Positions 17,168 to 26,488 are shown, numbered from the stretch's first letter. The stretch: DNA of 64,000 bases from SHZL01 sp031362985 (GCA_031362985.1 JANLTO010000018.1:1-64000); one strand, 5' to 3'. Notes: generated by a model not told the origin, from the sequence alone. Translations and numbers: made by a program.

Positions 17168-18067
17168 TTACTGTCCTGCCGGGTTTCCCGGGTCGACCAC
17201 GATGTGAAGATCCTTGCTTATTCTATCAATCGACCAGTTCTTGATAGCCCACTTCCAGGTGCTGGCAATGTCACCCACCGGTGGTTCGTGGCCCAGAAAA
17301 TTGAAGGCTGCATGCAGTGCCTGTGCTGGTGGCAGGCGGTTTATGGGATCTGAACCCATGCTTTTACTAAACTTGCTTCGATCGGGCATTATCGCCGTTG
17401 GAATATGCACATATGCCGGTGTTGGCAAGCCCAGGCACTTTTGCAGCCAGATCTGGCGGGCAGTGGAATCAAGCAAATCAGTCCCTCTAACCACTTCTGT
17501 TACCTGCTGCAAAGCATCGTCCACGACTACGGCAAGTTGATAGGCATACACTCCATCCGCTCGCTTTATTACAAAATCGCCAACAGTGGATTGCAGATCA
17601 TCCACTTGTTCACCGTGTATCTTGTCCAAGAATGCCAAAGGGACATCGCCAACTCTGATTCGAAGTGAGCGTGGAGTTTTTCCTGGCGTAAGGCCATCGC
17701 GGCACGTTCCCGCGTAAATGCCGGACTGGGGCAAGCTTCCACGGCTGCAGCCACACCAATAGGCCAGCCCTTCCTGAATTAACCGCTCACAGCTCTGCTG
17801 ATAAGCTTTGAACCGAGTACTTTGAAATAGCACCTGGTCATCTGTACACATCCCCAGCCTGGCCAGATCCGCCACAATGGTAGCGGAGCTGCCCGCAATT
17901 TCTCTCGCTGGGTCAATGTCCTCGATTCGAATCAGCCATTTTCCGTGGTTCCTCTTTGCTTGCAGATAACTTGCCACTGCCGCCACCAGCGATCCAAAAT
18001 GCAAGTTGCCGGTTGGAGAGGGGGCAAAACGTCCTACGTAGGATTGTGCACTGTGCAATGTGCTCAT
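17168..18067 (-). CDS. gluQ: Glutamyl-Q tRNA(Asp) synthetase
   Basis: GluQ is a truncated glutamyl-tRNA synthetase that attaches glutamate to queuosine at the wobble base of tRNA-Asp. Class I signatures are visible: PSPTGNLHFGSL (HIGH-like, residues 16-27) and KFSKSMGS (KMSKS-like). A zinc-site segment CGC..16 residues..C lies between them. At 299 residues it lacks the anticodon-binding domain of GltX, as expected. In many relatives it follows dksA, but here the upstream neighbour is a FimX-like gene. Confidence 0.93.
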   Translation of the reverse strand: MSTLHSAQSYVGRFAPSPTGNLHFGSLVAAVASYLQAKRNHGKWLIRIEDIDPAREIAGSSATIVADLARLGMCTDDQVLFQSTRFKAYQQSCERLIQEGLAYWCGCSRGSLPQSGIYAGTCRDGLTPGKTPRSLRIRVGDVPLAFLDKIHGEQVDDLQSTVGDFVIKRADGVYAYQLAVVVDDALQQVTEVVRGTDLLDSTARQIWLQKCLGLPTPAYVHIPTAIMPDRSKFSKSMGSDPINRLPPAQALHAAFNFLGHEPPVGDIASTWKWAIKNWSIDRISKDLHIVVDPGNPAGQ

Positions 18068-18168
18068 GCTGGAGCTGCCTGGCTCAGGCCGGTAAAACTA
18101 AAGAGTAGGTCCGCCCTTTTGCAACAGAAATTTTCTGCCGGCTTTTTTCAACGCAACAGGGCAAGGAC

Positions 18169-20205
18169 TTACTGGCCGACTACCTGCGAATTTTCTTTGA
18201 GAAATGCACCAGCGATGAGTTTAACGCCACACTGCCACAATATCGATAAACTTGAGGTGTCAGTAACTTCGTCAGCGATGACAGAAACTTTCCGCGCTTC
18301 TGCAGCATCAACAATGGCTCTAACTAATTCCTGCTGAGCGGTATTGCCGGTTAATTTCTCGGTTAATGCAGGCTGGATTTTGATGTAGGCGGCATTTACG
18401 TGTTCCAGTACCTGTCGTGTGCGCCGCTCGGCATCAAATCCGGAAAGCGAAAGTTTGCAACCAAACGGTTCAAGCTCAAGCATCAGGCGTTGAACCGGTT
18501 TAAGATTGGCCAAGGCTGTAGCCACGTTGATTTGCAGTATCAACTTGCCGGGTTCAACACAACACTCGGTCATTTGGCCAGAAAGCCAGCCGGGAAAACT
18601 ATAGTCCAGGATGGAATTGACACTCAGCGAAACAATTTGTTTGTCTGAACTCTCTACGAATAGTTTTAGCAAAGCCGGGATAGCCTGGCGATCCACCAAC
18701 CCTGCCAGGTCACTGCGCTCAGCAATGGCCAGGTACTGATTTGGTGCCTGGTCACCCGACTCATCATGCATGTAAATCAGGTTCTCGACCAGGCGAGTGC
18801 CTTCACCATCGAGATCTATGATGGATTGCTGGACAGCATAGAAGTCCTGATGCTTGAGGGCTGCCTTGATGCGTTCGATCCACGGTCGGTCATCTTCAAA
18901 ACTACTTACCGCTACTAATTGCGGTCTGAAGGTAATCGCTCGATTCCCGGTCGTCCTGGCCTCGGCCTGGGCTTTGCGTGCTCCGGCAAGTATCTGTGTC
19001 GAGTTCCTGGCGAGACGCCCCAGGGTGGCAATGCCAATACTGCAAGTGACTGAAAAAGATCGGTCTTCAATTTCCACGAGGTGGCTGGCATAGGCTTCAA
19101 GTATCCGGCCGGCAATTTTATCTATGTCTTCCATGCTTGCCTGGGTGGTCAGAACCGCGAACCCAAGGTCGCTGATTCGCGCAACTACGTCCTGCGGATC
19201 AAGGCAGGATTTCAGGACCTGGGCCAGGTCTAGGGTCAGGGAATCCATAGCGCTTACATCCATATCCTCCTGCTGTTCAGCCAGGCCGTCCGGTTCAATG
19301 TAGAGTACAGAAGCGACAGACCCGACCGTTCGCGGTTTTGCCAGCTCATCATCCAGATGATCGGCAAAGGAGCGTTTGTTATGAAGTTGAGTGAGAGGAT
19401 CAGTCTTGCGCAAACGCTCAAGCTCTGCCACCAGCCCCGCTGCGGCATCGCATTCATGCATCAGCATCTGGGTGCAATCTTCGTCGTGAAACCTGGCAGG
19501 AGAAAATGCCAGGTTTGCTGCAAAAGAAGTGCCATCAGGTCGCGTGACAGCAACCTTCAGCGACTCCTGCGGGTACGCCCCCCGTGACAGGCCCTGAAAT
19601 ACCTTCTTGAGATGACCTTCCTCGGTTTGCATAAGTTCGAGCAGGGAAATCCCGGATATTTCTTCAAGACTGCTTACCCTTAAAGCTTCCAGGTAGGCGC
19701 GGTTTGCATAAACGTGCAGTCCTTCGTGGATATAAGCCATGGCATCTCGTGCACTTCCCATCAGCAGGTCATAGCGATGTTCCAGTTCTACCAGCCGGTT
19801 CTGCTGCTGCAAACCAACGTTGCCGAGGTTATGCTGCGACAGTAGTTGATTCACAGTGGTTGTCAGGTGGGATTCTTTTTCAGCATAAATGACCAGGCCG
19901 GGCGACAGTTTCAGCGTATCAATCAAGTCTGCCGGATCTTGAAGATCCGAGTAGATCGCGATAGGAATGCGGTACTGCCCGGCCAGGGCGCTTACTTCTT
20001 CGAAATTTGCTGCTGTCGGGTCGGCCTCACAATAGAGGATCAGAAAGGGCGGGTCCTGATCGAGGGCAAGTTTTACGTTGAGGGCTTTCTGTGCATGTAT
20101 TACGCGAATTTTTATTCCGGAATTACGAAGCAGGGAATTTATCCGCTCAGCGGTCTCAGCAGATTTGTCAATCACCAACAAACATGAGCTTTCCATAGCA
20201 CTCAA
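18169..20205 (-). CDS. FimX-like degenerate GGDEF/EAL protein
   Basis: The 678-residue product has four parts. Residues 1-125 resemble a response-regulator receiver, but the phosphorylation site is lost (FLILYCEADP has Cys at the Asp position). Residues 140-245 look like a PAS domain. A GGDEF domain follows (DPLTQLHNKRSFADHL), but its signature reads SDLGF. The C-terminal EAL-like domain has ENLIYM where EAL/ExLxR should be. This architecture and decay pattern match Pseudomonas FimX, a c-di-GMP receptor for type IV pilus assembly. I infer a c-di-GMP sensor rather than an enzyme. No pilus genes are nearby. Confidence 0.78.
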   Translation of the reverse strand: MSAMESSCLLVIDKSAETAERINSLLRNSGIKIRVIHAQKALNVKLALDQDPPFLILYCEADPTAANFEEVSALAGQYRIPIAIYSDLQDPADLIDTLKLSPGLVIYAEKESHLTTTVNQLLSQHNLGNVGLQQQNRLVELEHRYDLLMGSARDAMAYIHEGLHVYANRAYLEALRVSSLEEISGISLLELMQTEEGHLKKVFQGLSRGAYPQESLKVAVTRPDGTSFAANLAFSPARFHDEDCTQMLMHECDAAAGLVAELERLRKTDPLTQLHNKRSFADHLDDELAKPRTVGSVASVLYIEPDGLAEQQEDMDVSAMDSLTLDLAQVLKSCLDPQDVVARISDLGFAVLTTQASMEDIDKIAGRILEAYASHLVEIEDRSFSVTCSIGIATLGRLARNSTQILAGARKAQAEARTTGNRAITFRPQLVAVSSFEDDRPWIERIKAALKHQDFYAVQQSIIDLDGEGTRLVENLIYMHDESGDQAPNQYLAIAERSDLAGLVDRQAIPALLKLFVESSDKQIVSLSVNSILDYSFPGWLSGQMTECCVEPGKLILQINVATALANLKPVQRLMLELEPFGCKLSLSGFDAERRTRQVLEHVNAAYIKIQPALTEKLTGNTAQQELVRAIVDAAEARKVSVIADEVTDTSSLSILWQCGVKLIAGAFLKENSQVVGQ

Positions 20206-20604
20206 TCTCCGCCCCCTGTTCCCTAGGGATTTTTACCACATATAGCCTATCTAAATCAATAAATTATGTAATTGTTTGAACTTAAATTCCAAGTGGTAAC
20301 ATCCACCACTCGCTTCTGATTATGACTGATTCGTTCGACAATTTACAGCGAATTGGCAGAGCTCAGGAGTGCTGTACTCAAAGCGCCGCCATCTCGGGTT
20401 TCATTAGGGATCGAAACGCAAATAAACACATGGCCCCCACAGTATGGATATAACCATTGCAAAAGGATTCTGCGGACCCTGAATCCAAACTGTTTGACAG
20501 TTCGATTTCAGGCTAGAATGCGCACTTCATTTGGAACCAGAACTGAATCAGGCACTCAAGCAAGTGACCTTCGGACTGGGCTGCGACTATATTTGGAGAT
20601 CTTG
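20206..20604. other. Intergenic region upstream of efp
   Basis: This is about 400 bp between the divergent fimX-like gene and efp. It is A/T-rich near 20240-20280 and holds one small hairpin (AGTGGT 292-297 with ACCACT 305-310 of the 20,000s; positions 20292-20310). An open frame runs from 20353 into efp, but its sequence is not protein-like. TTGACA (about 20496) and TAGAAT occur 14 bp apart, too close for a standard promoter. I see no gene here. Confidence 0.5.
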
Positions 20605-21174
20605 ATGACCACCTACGGCATGAGTGAATTTCGCGGGGGACTAAAAATCCTCATGGACGGTGATCCATATAACGTTGTTGACATAGAGTTTGTGAAACCC
20701 GGTAAAGGGCAGGCATTCAACCGAGTTCGTTTGCGCAATCTGAAAACGGCGAAAGTGATTGAACGGACTTTCAAGGCCTTTGAGACTTTTGAATCGGCCG
20801 ATATTTTTGAACTGAATGTTCAGTATCTTTACAACGACGGAGAGTTCTGGCATTTCATGAACCCGGATACATTTGAGCAACATGCGTGCTCCAAAGAATC
20901 CATTGGCGACGACGCAAAATGGATGAAAGAAGAGGACATGTGTCAAATGATGCTTTATAACGGTGAGCCTTTGAGCGTCAAACCCCCGAATTTTGCCGAG
21001 TTGCGCATTGTCGCCACGGATCCCGGAGTCAGGGGAGATACATCAGGCGGTGGCGGCAAACCAGCTACCCTGGAAACAGGAGCGGTGGTCCGCGTTCCCT
21101 TGTTCGTCGGCAATGACGAGTTGATAAAGGTAGATACACGCACAGGAGAGTACGTTTCTCGAGTGAAAGAGTGA
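20605..21174 (+). CDS. efp: Elongation factor P
   Basis: EF-P relieves ribosome stalling at polyproline stretches by entering the E site. The 189-residue product aligns with E. coli EF-P throughout: FRGGLKILMDGDPY, FVKPGKGQAFNRVRLRNL with the modifiable Lys34, YLYNDGEFWHFM and GTGGKPATL-like SGGGGKPATLETGAVVRVPLFV. The ATG at 20605 follows TTGGAGATCTTG and is clearly the start. Lys34 suggests EpmA/B-type beta-lysylation; those genes are not in the window. Confidence 0.97.
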   Translation: MTTYGMSEFRGGLKILMDGDPYNVVDIEFVKPGKGQAFNRVRLRNLKTAKVIERTFKAFETFESADIFELNVQYLYNDGEFWHFMNPDTFEQHACSKESIGDDAKWMKEEDMCQMMLYNGEPLSVKPPNFAELRIVATDPGVRGDTSGGGGKPATLETGAVVRVPLFVGNDELIKVDTRTGEYVSRVKE

Positions 21175-21204
21175 TTGAATTTTACGCCCCTGAGCCACGC
21201 GGTA

Positions 21205-22569
21205 ATGGCCGGTATTGACACCCGGCCCGTCGTAATCCGGGCCCGTTACGTAGTTCCCGTTCTGCCCGAGCGCAAAATTCTGGAACATCATGCCGTGGTG
21301 ATTCAGGGCGATCGGATCATTGATCTTTTACCCATTGATCTGGCTCGTTCCCGTTACCTGGGCGCCAATGAAGTAAGCCTGGATCATCACGTGTTGATTC
21401 CAGGTTTAATCAATATGCATACCCATTCCCCGATGACGTTATTGCGGGGGTATGCCGATGACCTGCCCTTGCAACAATGGCTGACAGAATTCATCTGGCC
21501 GGCTGAGCAGCGGTTCGTCGGTCCACAATTTGTTGCAGATGGCACTCGACTGGCGATCGCAGAAATGCTGCGTGCTGGCACGACCTGCTTCAGCGATATG
21601 TATTTTTTTCCGGACGTTATGGCGGATGTCGTTGCCCAGACCGGGATACGTGCCTGCATTGGCCTGCCCGTCATTGAGTTGGCAACGGCTTGGGCTGCAA
21701 ATCTTGAAGAGTGTCTGGAAAAGGGACTTGCCGTATTGAAGCAGGGAAACAGATCACCCCTGGTCATGTTTTCTTTTGCACCTCATGCGCCCTATAGTGT
21801 CACGGACGCTACACTTCGGCGTTTGTCCAACTTGTCGATTGAGCACGATGCGCCCGTCCATCTTCATCTGCTGGAGACCGCGTGGGAGAATGGCGATTCG
21901 TTGGAGCAATACGGCATAACGCCCCTGCAGCGATTGCGGAACTTCAAACTGCTTAACTCCAGGCTAGTGGCCGTTCACATGACCCAGATAACGGATGATG
22001 AAATCCCGGTATTGGCAGACCATGGAGTACATGTCATTCATTGCCCTCAATCGAACCTGAAGCTCGCAAGCGGAACCTGCCCGGTAGCTAAACTGCAAGC
22101 CGCCAAGGTAAATGTGGCTATAGGCACCGACGGGGCAGCCAGCAATAACAACCTGGACTTATTGTCGGAAGCGCAAACTGCAGCTTTGCTGGCTAAGGGC
22201 AAAGCGCGTGACCCGCAAGCTGTTGATGCGTTCACTGCACTGCAGATGATCACCATCAACGGCGCGCGGGCCTTAAAGCTCGATGGCCTCATCGGCTCAA
22301 TCGAGGTTGGCAAACAAGCTGACCTTGCGGCGCTGGATTTGCAAATGCCTGAAACTCAGCCTATGTACAATTTATTCTCGCAATTGATCTACGCTGCATC
22401 CAGTCGGCAGTTTACCGATGTCTGGGTTTCTGGAAGGAAGTTGCTGCACGACGGCAGGCTCACTACCATTGATGTTGGATCGGTTCTGGAGGCTGCAGAG
22501 TACTGGCGCTGCCGATTGTCTGGCAGCACTTCAGCACCAGGGCAGGTACAAGGCGGCCTAACCCATTGA
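21205..22569 (+). CDS. mtaD: 5-methylthioadenosine/S-adenosylhomocysteine deaminase-type amidohydrolase
   Basis: This is a TRZ/ATZ-family metal-dependent hydrolase that deaminates methylthioadenosine and related adenosines. Metal-site residues lie in LINMHTHSPMTLLRGYADDLPLQQWL, VHLHLLETAWE, and the late IGTDGAASNNNLDLLSE. The ATG at 21205 (MAGIDTRPVVIRARYVVPV) suits the beta-sandwich start, though a TTG at 21175 is possible. The order mtaD-ubiG-mupP is the same as in Pseudomonas and supports the assignment. The substrate is inferred from that synteny. Confidence 0.85.
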   Translation: MAGIDTRPVVIRARYVVPVLPERKILEHHAVVIQGDRIIDLLPIDLARSRYLGANEVSLDHHVLIPGLINMHTHSPMTLLRGYADDLPLQQWLTEFIWPAEQRFVGPQFVADGTRLAIAEMLRAGTTCFSDMYFFPDVMADVVAQTGIRACIGLPVIELATAWAANLEECLEKGLAVLKQGNRSPLVMFSFAPHAPYSVTDATLRRLSNLSIEHDAPVHLHLLETAWENGDSLEQYGITPLQRLRNFKLLNSRLVAVHMTQITDDEIPVLADHGVHVIHCPQSNLKLASGTCPVAKLQAAKVNVAIGTDGAASNNNLDLLSEAQTAALLAKGKARDPQAVDAFTALQMITINGARALKLDGLIGSIEVGKQADLAALDLQMPETQPMYNLFSQLIYAASSRQFTDVWVSGRKLLHDGRLTTIDVGSVLEAAEYWRCRLSGSTSAPGQVQGGLTH

Positions 22570-22574
22570 ACTCG

Positions 22575-23282
22575 ATGGAAGCTGACAATCTGGATGTGCA
22601 GGAACAGGGAAAATTCGATGCGCTTGCGTCTGGTTGGTGGGATCCGAATGGGCCCTTCAGGCCTTTGCATGATCTGAATCCCTCGAGACTGCATTACATA
22701 GATCAACGATGTGTCCTTAAAGGTTCGGCGGTTCTGGATGTCGGTTGTGGCGGGGGCATACTGTCCGAAGCACTGGCGGCAAAAGGCGCGCAGGTAACGG
22801 CTTTGGATATTGCCCCAAGAGTTCTTGATGTGGCCAGGTTGCACTTGCTGGAGACAGGTCTGAAAGTAGACTATCAGCTATCCACGATCGAAGCGTTGGC
22901 GCGACAGCGGCAGGGTGAATTCGATGTGGTCACGTGCATGGAAATGCTGGAGCATGTTCCGGACCCGGCCTCCGTCGTCCGTTGCGTTGCAGAGGTATTG
23001 AAGCCCGGAGGGCACGCTTTTTTTTCCACGCTGAACCGAACTCCAGAGGCATTCTTACTGGGTATCGTTGCGGCTGAGCACATCGCCCGCATCCTGCCTC
23101 GTGGCACTCACAGATATGACCGGTTCATACGCCCATCTGAACTGGGTGGATGGATACGGAATGCAGACATGTCAATGAAGAATGCGTGCGGAATTCACTA
23201 TAATCCGCTGGCGCACTTTGTCCGATTGGGGGGGCATGTCAGGGTTAATTACCTGGCTCACGCTCAACGTTTCTTGTCGTGA
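22575..23282 (+). CDS. ubiG: Ubiquinone biosynthesis O-methyltransferase UbiG
   Basis: UbiG performs both O-methylations in ubiquinone synthesis. The SAM-binding motif VLDVGCGGGILSEALA is at about residues 54-69, followed by TALDIAP, the acidic-loop VTCMEMLEHVPDP and FFSTLNRTPEAFLLGIVAAEHI, all specific to UbiG. The ATG at 22575 lies 5 bp after the mtaD stop. Its stop overlaps the mupP GTG by 4 bp (GTGA), a sign of translational coupling. Confidence 0.95.
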   Translation: MEADNLDVQEQGKFDALASGWWDPNGPFRPLHDLNPSRLHYIDQRCVLKGSAVLDVGCGGGILSEALAAKGAQVTALDIAPRVLDVARLHLLETGLKVDYQLSTIEALARQRQGEFDVVTCMEMLEHVPDPASVVRCVAEVLKPGGHAFFSTLNRTPEAFLLGIVAAEHIARILPRGTHRYDRFIRPSELGGWIRNADMSMKNACGIHYNPLAHFVRLGGHVRVNYLAHAQRFLS

Positions 23283-23932
23283 GAAAAATCCGCGCAATTC
23301 TCTTTGACCTCGATGGCACCTTGTTGGATTCTGCCCCGGATCTTGTCTCTGCACTGAATTGGGTGCGCGCCGGCGAGGGCTTGCCTCCGCTCGATGTATA
23401 TCCCATGAGCCGCCATGTCTCACGCGGTGCTGTCGGATTGATCCAGGCTGGAATGCCTGCAGCCGGACCTGAACAGTTGGATATTTGGAAGTCACGCTTG
23501 CTCAGCCGATATGCGGACTACAGCATCGAGCACTCCACGTTATATCAGGGGGTGCCGGAGTTGCTGGAGCGCCTTGAATCGGTCGAAATTCCATGGGGCA
23601 TTGTTACCAACAAGGCCAAGGCCTTAACCAAACCCATTCTGGAGGCACTCGGGTTGACTGACCGGGCCTCCTGCGTGGTTTGCGGGGACACGCTGGATCG
23701 CAATAAACCAGATCCCGCGCCAGTAAGATTTGCTTGCGATATTTTGCAAATCCCCGAACGTAACACCCTTTTTGCCGGGGATGATGTTCGTGATCTGCAG
23801 GCAGGAAGGGCGGCAGGCACTATGACTGCGGTCATCCATTATGGCTACGGCGATCACGACCTTTTGGACGAATTGGTTGCCGATAGTGAGCAGATCCACC
23901 ATCCTTCAGATATTCTGCGCTTGTTGAAGTGA
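23279..23932 (+). CDS. mupP: HAD phosphatase, MupP/Gph-like
   Basis: The product is a 217-residue HAD-superfamily phosphatase with the nucleophile motif FDLDGTLLDSAPDLV (Asp10 and Asp12), motif II in IVTNKAKAL, and motif III/IV in KPDPAPVRFACDIL...FAGDDVRDLQAGRAAG. In Pseudomonas the gene after ubiG is mupP, a MurNAc-6-phosphate phosphatase of peptidoglycan recycling. Sequence alone cannot separate that from phosphoglycolate phosphatase. It starts with GTG, overlapping ubiG. Confidence 0.8.
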   Translation: MRKIRAILFDLDGTLLDSAPDLVSALNWVRAGEGLPPLDVYPMSRHVSRGAVGLIQAGMPAAGPEQLDIWKSRLLSRYADYSIEHSTLYQGVPELLERLESVEIPWGIVTNKAKALTKPILEALGLTDRASCVVCGDTLDRNKPDPAPVRFACDILQIPERNTLFAGDDVRDLQAGRAAGTMTAVIHYGYGDHDLLDELVADSEQIHHPSDILRLLK

Positions 23933-23992
23933 CAAGGGAATCCAAAAAGCGCGCGGGTCCCTTGAACGCACGCCCGCAACGGGACTTTGGGC

Positions 23993-24853
23993 ATGCTTGA
24001 AGATTATCTGCGAACGTTCATGTTTGAAGACCTTCCGGTCAAAGGCAGCCTTGTGCGCTTATCCCAAAGCTGGCAGGAAGTGATGTTGCGCGCCCAACCC
24101 GATCAGGTGACGCTCAGTTTGTTGGGCGAAACGCTTTGTGCCTCTGTTCTGCTGACCAGTAACATCAAGTTTAGTGGATCAGTGAGCCTGCAGATTCAGT
24201 CGGCCGGGTTAATGCGGCTGCTGTTAGGCCAATGCACTCACACGCGATCAATACGGGGCGTGGTCAGGATGTGTGAAAAGCCCGGGGCTTGCTTGATTGA
24301 GCAGGGAGTGCTCGCCATTAATCTGGAGCCAGATAATGGCAGCTCACCCTACCAAGGCATTGTTGAAATGTCCGCGAATGGACTGGTGCCTGCGCTTGAA
24401 CGTTACTTCCTGCAATCTGAACAACTCGAAACGCGGTTTTGGCTCGTCGCAGACGCGCGAGATTGCAACGGGCTTATGCTGCAACGTCTTCCGGGGGAAT
24501 TAGACGATGCTGATGGCTGGAATCGGCTACAGCATCTGGCCGCGTCGATCACCTACGCCGAATTGAAGTCCTGTGAAACCGAGGAATTGTTACGCAAACT
24601 ATTTCCTGAAGATAGCATAAGGATTTTCAACTCCAATCAAGTTCAGTTTGGCTGTTCGTGTTCGGTTGATAAGGTTTCTGGAGTACTGCAGTCGCTTGGA
24701 CCGGCAGACACCCTGATGTTGATCGAAGAGCGGGGATCTGTAGAGATTAAGTGCGAGTACTGTGGCCAAAAGTATGAGTTCGACCGAACGGACGCAACAG
24801 CGGTATTCCTGCAAGAAACAAAATCCTTGCAGGGAATCGATGGCAGTCATTAA
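23993..24853 (+). CDS. hslO: Redox-regulated chaperone Hsp33
   Basis: Hsp33 is a holdase activated when its zinc cysteines oxidise under oxidative heat stress. The N terminus (DYLRTFMFEDLPVKGSLVRLSQSWQ) is typical, and the C-terminal zinc site is complete: CSCSVDK and, 27 residues on, CEYCGQKYEFD. The length is 286 residues. The ATG at 23993 is two codons inside an alternative TTG. Its last 14 bp overlap the next gene. Confidence 0.94.
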   Translation: MLEDYLRTFMFEDLPVKGSLVRLSQSWQEVMLRAQPDQVTLSLLGETLCASVLLTSNIKFSGSVSLQIQSAGLMRLLLGQCTHTRSIRGVVRMCEKPGACLIEQGVLAINLEPDNGSSPYQGIVEMSANGLVPALERYFLQSEQLETRFWLVADARDCNGLMLQRLPGELDDADGWNRLQHLAASITYAELKSCETEELLRKLFPEDSIRIFNSNQVQFGCSCSVDKVSGVLQSLGPADTLMLIEERGSVEIKCEYCGQKYEFDRTDATAVFLQETKSLQGIDGSH

Positions 24854-25760
24854 CGACTCTTGGAATGCCCAAATGAAGGTTAGTCCTCATCTAAGTCAAC
24901 AACACCTGGATGAAGACTTTTGCTGGGATTTGATTCTTCGCACCCGACCTAATTTTCGTGTTTCGCAACCCTACGCTATACGGGAAACTTCGGCTCGGTT
25001 GCTGGCTTTGTACGCCATGTTTGCTTCCCTGGAGGACTTGACCTGCAGAGTTGCGGATGAACAAGTGGCCCGCTCGAAACTGGCATGGTGGCAAGTGCAA
25101 TTGCTTGGCAGTGAGTACGCCAGCAGCGCCCATCCGGTTACGCGGCAGTTACGCGAATCCGGAGCGTTAGCAGCGCCGGCGTTGGATCAGATCAAAAGTC
25201 TTCTGAATTCAGTAGGCCAACGGCTGGACTTGGCGACAATAGTAGATGAAACCGAACTGAGGGCGATGTGCATACTGGTGGCGCGGGATCAAATGAAGCT
25301 TGAATGGTCATTGCAGGCCGCTGTTCCGGAATCAGACTTTCCAGTTGAGCGTGCATGCGCGGTAATGGGACTCACGCAGCTGATGCGTGAAAGCAGTCTT
25401 GCTGTGGTGCCGGACTACAAGTGGATTCCTTTAACCATGCTGGCCCGCTTCGGAGTGAATCGCTCGGACTTGGTTCGTCACCCGGATTCTGAATCCGTGC
25501 GCAACCTTAAGAAACAGCTTTGTGTGTTAGGGTCGAACTGGCTGGCTGAGAAAGGCGATGTTCGCAACAGCCCATTGATTACGTGCTCACTGCCGGATAC
25601 TCCGGGAGCCCGCCACTGGTTGATTCAGCTCGGTCTTTGCATCCGGCTACTGCAAAAACTGCCAGGAAAAACACGGGCAGAGGCCCACCGGATGTTCTCG
25701 CAACCTACAGTCGGTGAGGCGTGGTGTGCGTGGCGCTGGGCACGCAAACTGTCGTTTTGA
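24840..25760 (+). CDS. Squalene/phytoene synthase-family protein, atypical
   Basis: The product is about 306 residues, all-alpha by sequence. Residues 13-110 (FCWDLILRTRPNFRVSQPY; LLALYAMFASLEDLTCRVADEQVARSKLAWWQVQLLG) fit the start of the squalene/phytoene synthase fold. The catalytic aspartate-rich DxxxD motifs are not visible, so prenyl-transferase activity is doubtful. It is more like the NDUFAF6-type non-enzymatic branch. GGGAAT precedes the ATG at 24840; an ATG at 24873 is an alternative. The function is unknown. Confidence 0.6.
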   Translation: MAVINDSWNAQMKVSPHLSQQHLDEDFCWDLILRTRPNFRVSQPYAIRETSARLLALYAMFASLEDLTCRVADEQVARSKLAWWQVQLLGSEYASSAHPVTRQLRESGALAAPALDQIKSLLNSVGQRLDLATIVDETELRAMCILVARDQMKLEWSLQAAVPESDFPVERACAVMGLTQLMRESSLAVVPDYKWIPLTMLARFGVNRSDLVRHPDSESVRNLKKQLCVLGSNWLAEKGDVRNSPLITCSLPDTPGARHWLIQLGLCIRLLQKLPGKTRAEAHRMFSQPTVGEAWCAWRWARKLSF

Positions 25761-25773
25761 ACACCGAGCCATC

Positions 25774-26163
25774 ATGAATTTGGTCAAGGCACGCGGCGGT
25801 TGCCACTGTGGGCGGGTAGAGTTTGAAGTCTCGCTTGGAGAGGAGATAACCGTTCAGCATTGCAATTGCTCTGTTTGCACCATGACGGGGTTTGTGCATT
25901 TGATAGTCCCGGCCAGCAGATTTAACTTGCTCAAGGGCAGGGATGCTCTCAGTGAATATCGCTTTGGCAGCAAGACCGCGATACATCTTTTCTGTGCTCA
26001 TTGCGGTATCAAATCCTTTTATGTTCCCAGATCAAATCCCAACGGCTTTAGCGTCAACTTTCGATGCGTCAGGCTTCCTGGTGGAGTGAAAGTCACAGAA
26101 GAGAGCTTTGACGGGAAAAATTGGGAAAGTGATGCGGAGCGATTGCGCCATTTATCGGAATGA
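25774..26163 (+). CDS. GFA/CENP-V-type zinc-binding protein
   Basis: This is a 129-residue protein of the GFA family, named after the proposed glutathione-dependent formaldehyde-activating enzyme. The zinc ligand pattern is complete: GGCHCGRVEFEV, HCNCSVCTMTGF and LFCAHCGIKSFY, followed by the VNFRCV segment. Most members have no proven function. The ATG at 25774 is chosen over the longer 25714 reading, which overlaps the previous gene. It is convergent with the FmdB-like gene. Confidence 0.88.
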   Translation: MNLVKARGGCHCGRVEFEVSLGEEITVQHCNCSVCTMTGFVHLIVPASRFNLLKGRDALSEYRFGSKTAIHLFCAHCGIKSFYVPRSNPNGFSVNFRCVRLPGGVKVTEESFDGKNWESDAERLRHLSE

Positions 26164-26206
26164 TGCTGTAGTTTGCATCGGCTCTGGCCTTAGCATCGTT
26201 CAGGCT

Positions 26207-26488
26207 TCACTTATCCTTGATCACGTCGGGTCCGGCGCCTGCTGTCTTGTGGTACTCACCCTTGGCAGATTTTTTGTACTGGGTAAATCCGTGCCTTTCG
26301 AGATTTGATGGGTCCAGGGAGGGGCCGGGTTTGGGGAGGCTTGGTGCTGATACGACGCGACGGATTTTTGCGCCGCATTGGGGACAGTGTTGCAAGGATT
26401 CATCTTTGATTTTTTGAATCTGGTCAAATCCAGTCCGACAAAAATCGCAGCATTCTCCGGTCAGCGGAAAGTATTCGTAAATCGGCAT
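26207..26488 (-). CDS. FmdB-type zinc-ribbon protein
   Basis: This 93-residue protein starts MPIYEYFPLTGECCDFC, like small FmdB-family regulators. It has a zinc-ribbon Cys set (CC, C, then CPQCGAKIRRVVSAPS). The tail is polar and low in complexity. The first Cys pair is CCDFC instead of the usual C-x2-C context. The ATG at 26488 is chosen because MPIYEY is the family N terminus. The function is unknown. It lies 16 bp after the POT transporter gene and may be co-transcribed. Confidence 0.82.
   Translation of the reverse strand: MPIYEYFPLTGECCDFCRTGFDQIQKIKDESLQHCPQCGAKIRRVVSAPSLPKPGPSLDPSNLERHGFTQYKKSAKGEYHKTAGAGPDVIKDK

Noticed and set aside
20494..20520. TTGACA and TAGAAT upstream of efp as a sigma70 promoter
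   Set aside because: The spacer is only 14 bp, too short for a standard promoter; no alternative -35 at 16-18 bp is convincing.
20353..20604. In-frame N-terminal extension of EF-P by 84 residues
   Set aside because: EF-P starts at the conserved MTTYGMSEFRGG with a ribosome-binding site just upstream; the extension has no similarity to any EF-P domain and unusual composition.
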